Positions 63,794-64,000 of a DNA stretch of 64,000 nucleotides are shown here, in pieces. The DNA is from Thalassoglobus neptunius (GTDB lineage Bacteria > Planctomycetota > Planctomycetia > Planctomycetales > Planctomycetaceae), in the NCBI RefSeq assembly GCF_007859735.1, contig NZ_SIHI01000005.1, positions 47,911-111,910 of the forward strand. The letters run 5' to 3'. Numbering within the stretch: position 1 is the stretch's first letter; each line of letters begins with the position of its first letter. The translations under genes and the position numbers were made by a program. Under the pieces are notes generated by a model. The model searched no databases. It was given only the letters and a program-made list of their open reading frames with translations, and was not told the DNA's origin.

Positions 63794-63800
63794 TCGTGGG

Positions 63801-64000
63801 CTAACGCCTCAGGGCGTAGGCGAGGACTTTGAGGGCGGCTTCGACGAACAGGGCTTTCTCGCTTCTGGCTGAGAGTGCGGCACCTGTGGTTCGCTTCAAT
63901 CCGCTCATGAATGATTCCACAAGCCAGCGTCTGCCGTATCCTTTTGTTTCGAGTTCTGTCCTGGTCATCTGTGAGCGGTACTCGCCATTCAGCTTACCGT
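63801..64000 (-). mobile_element. DDE transposase, C-terminal part (runs off the window)
   Basis: The minus-strand frame is open from the window edge to a TAG at 63801-63803 and encodes about 65 residues. It shows the C-terminal catalytic Glu region of IS4/IS5-type transposases: GYGRRWLVESFMSGLKRTTGAALSAR in part, then ALFVEAALKVLAYALRR. The fragment is intact as far as seen, so the element may be complete beyond the window. Confidence 0.75.

Noticed and set aside
1..64000. CRISPR array
   Set aside because: No regularly spaced direct repeats of 25-40 bases were seen. The four-copy dispersed repeat is far apart and not an array.

Overview
The window looks like chromosome from a member of the Planctomycetes. 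The marks are a DUF1549/DUF1553 cytochrome-c-type gene paired with a DUF1501 gene, four intact Cys-type sulfatases plus a broken one, a DUF1559 pseudopilin, a 3-keto-disaccharide hydrolase (DUF1080), a Ser/Thr kinase with an extracytoplasmic sensor, a lone H4MPT-type formyltransferase and the hopanoid enzyme HpnH. Genes are moderately GC-rich, lie on both strands and are mostly single genes or short operons. GTG and TTG starts are used.

Layout. 1-7.7 kb: HAD phosphatase tail, plsY, an unknown protein, the DUF1553/DUF1501 pair and sthA. 8-15.6 kb: a sulfatase, a methyltransferase/GT2 pair, a GT-C-like membrane protein, hpnH, a small membrane protein and tRNA-Gly(CCC). 15.7-18.2 kb: divergent oxyR and catalase. 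18.3-22.9 kb: a corrinoid cluster on the minus strand. It starts with a cobalamin riboswitch, followed by a DUF1559 pseudopilin, a small Cys-rich lipoprotein, a DUF71 ATP-pyrophosphatase, a DUF6580 membrane protein and a BtuF-like binding protein. 23-38 kb: a sulfatase, NUDIX hydrolase, a Clp_N-ThiD2-ThiE fusion, DsbD, formyltransferase, a membrane protein, pheA, a GspF-like protein, an adenylate-forming enzyme and an unknown protein. 38-49.6 kb: hrpA, an SDR protein, a kinase fused to a urea/amide-binding-type domain, a PQQ-propeller protein, DUF1080 and a small lipoprotein. 49.6-60.7 kb: HAD, SGNH hydrolase, a two-sulfatase operon, a DUF11 protein, nuclease, zinc-ribbon-like protein, an FHA-GAF-cyclase and rlmN. 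61-64 kb: a degraded region with a truncated sulfatase, pieces of several transposases, a TIM-barrel gene and a truncated alpha/beta hydrolase.

The most interesting system is the 18.3-22.9 kb corrinoid cluster. A well-conserved cobalamin riboswitch precedes a pilin-like DUF1559 gene rather than a TonB-dependent BtuB receptor. Three of the downstream genes are joined by 4-bp overlaps. I propose a corrinoid capture and salvage route built around a pseudopilin; this is inference. Second, a roughly 100-bp intergenic repeat occurs four times, all in the same orientation. Third, one protein joins a cytoplasmic protein kinase to a periplasmic urea/amide-binding-like domain.
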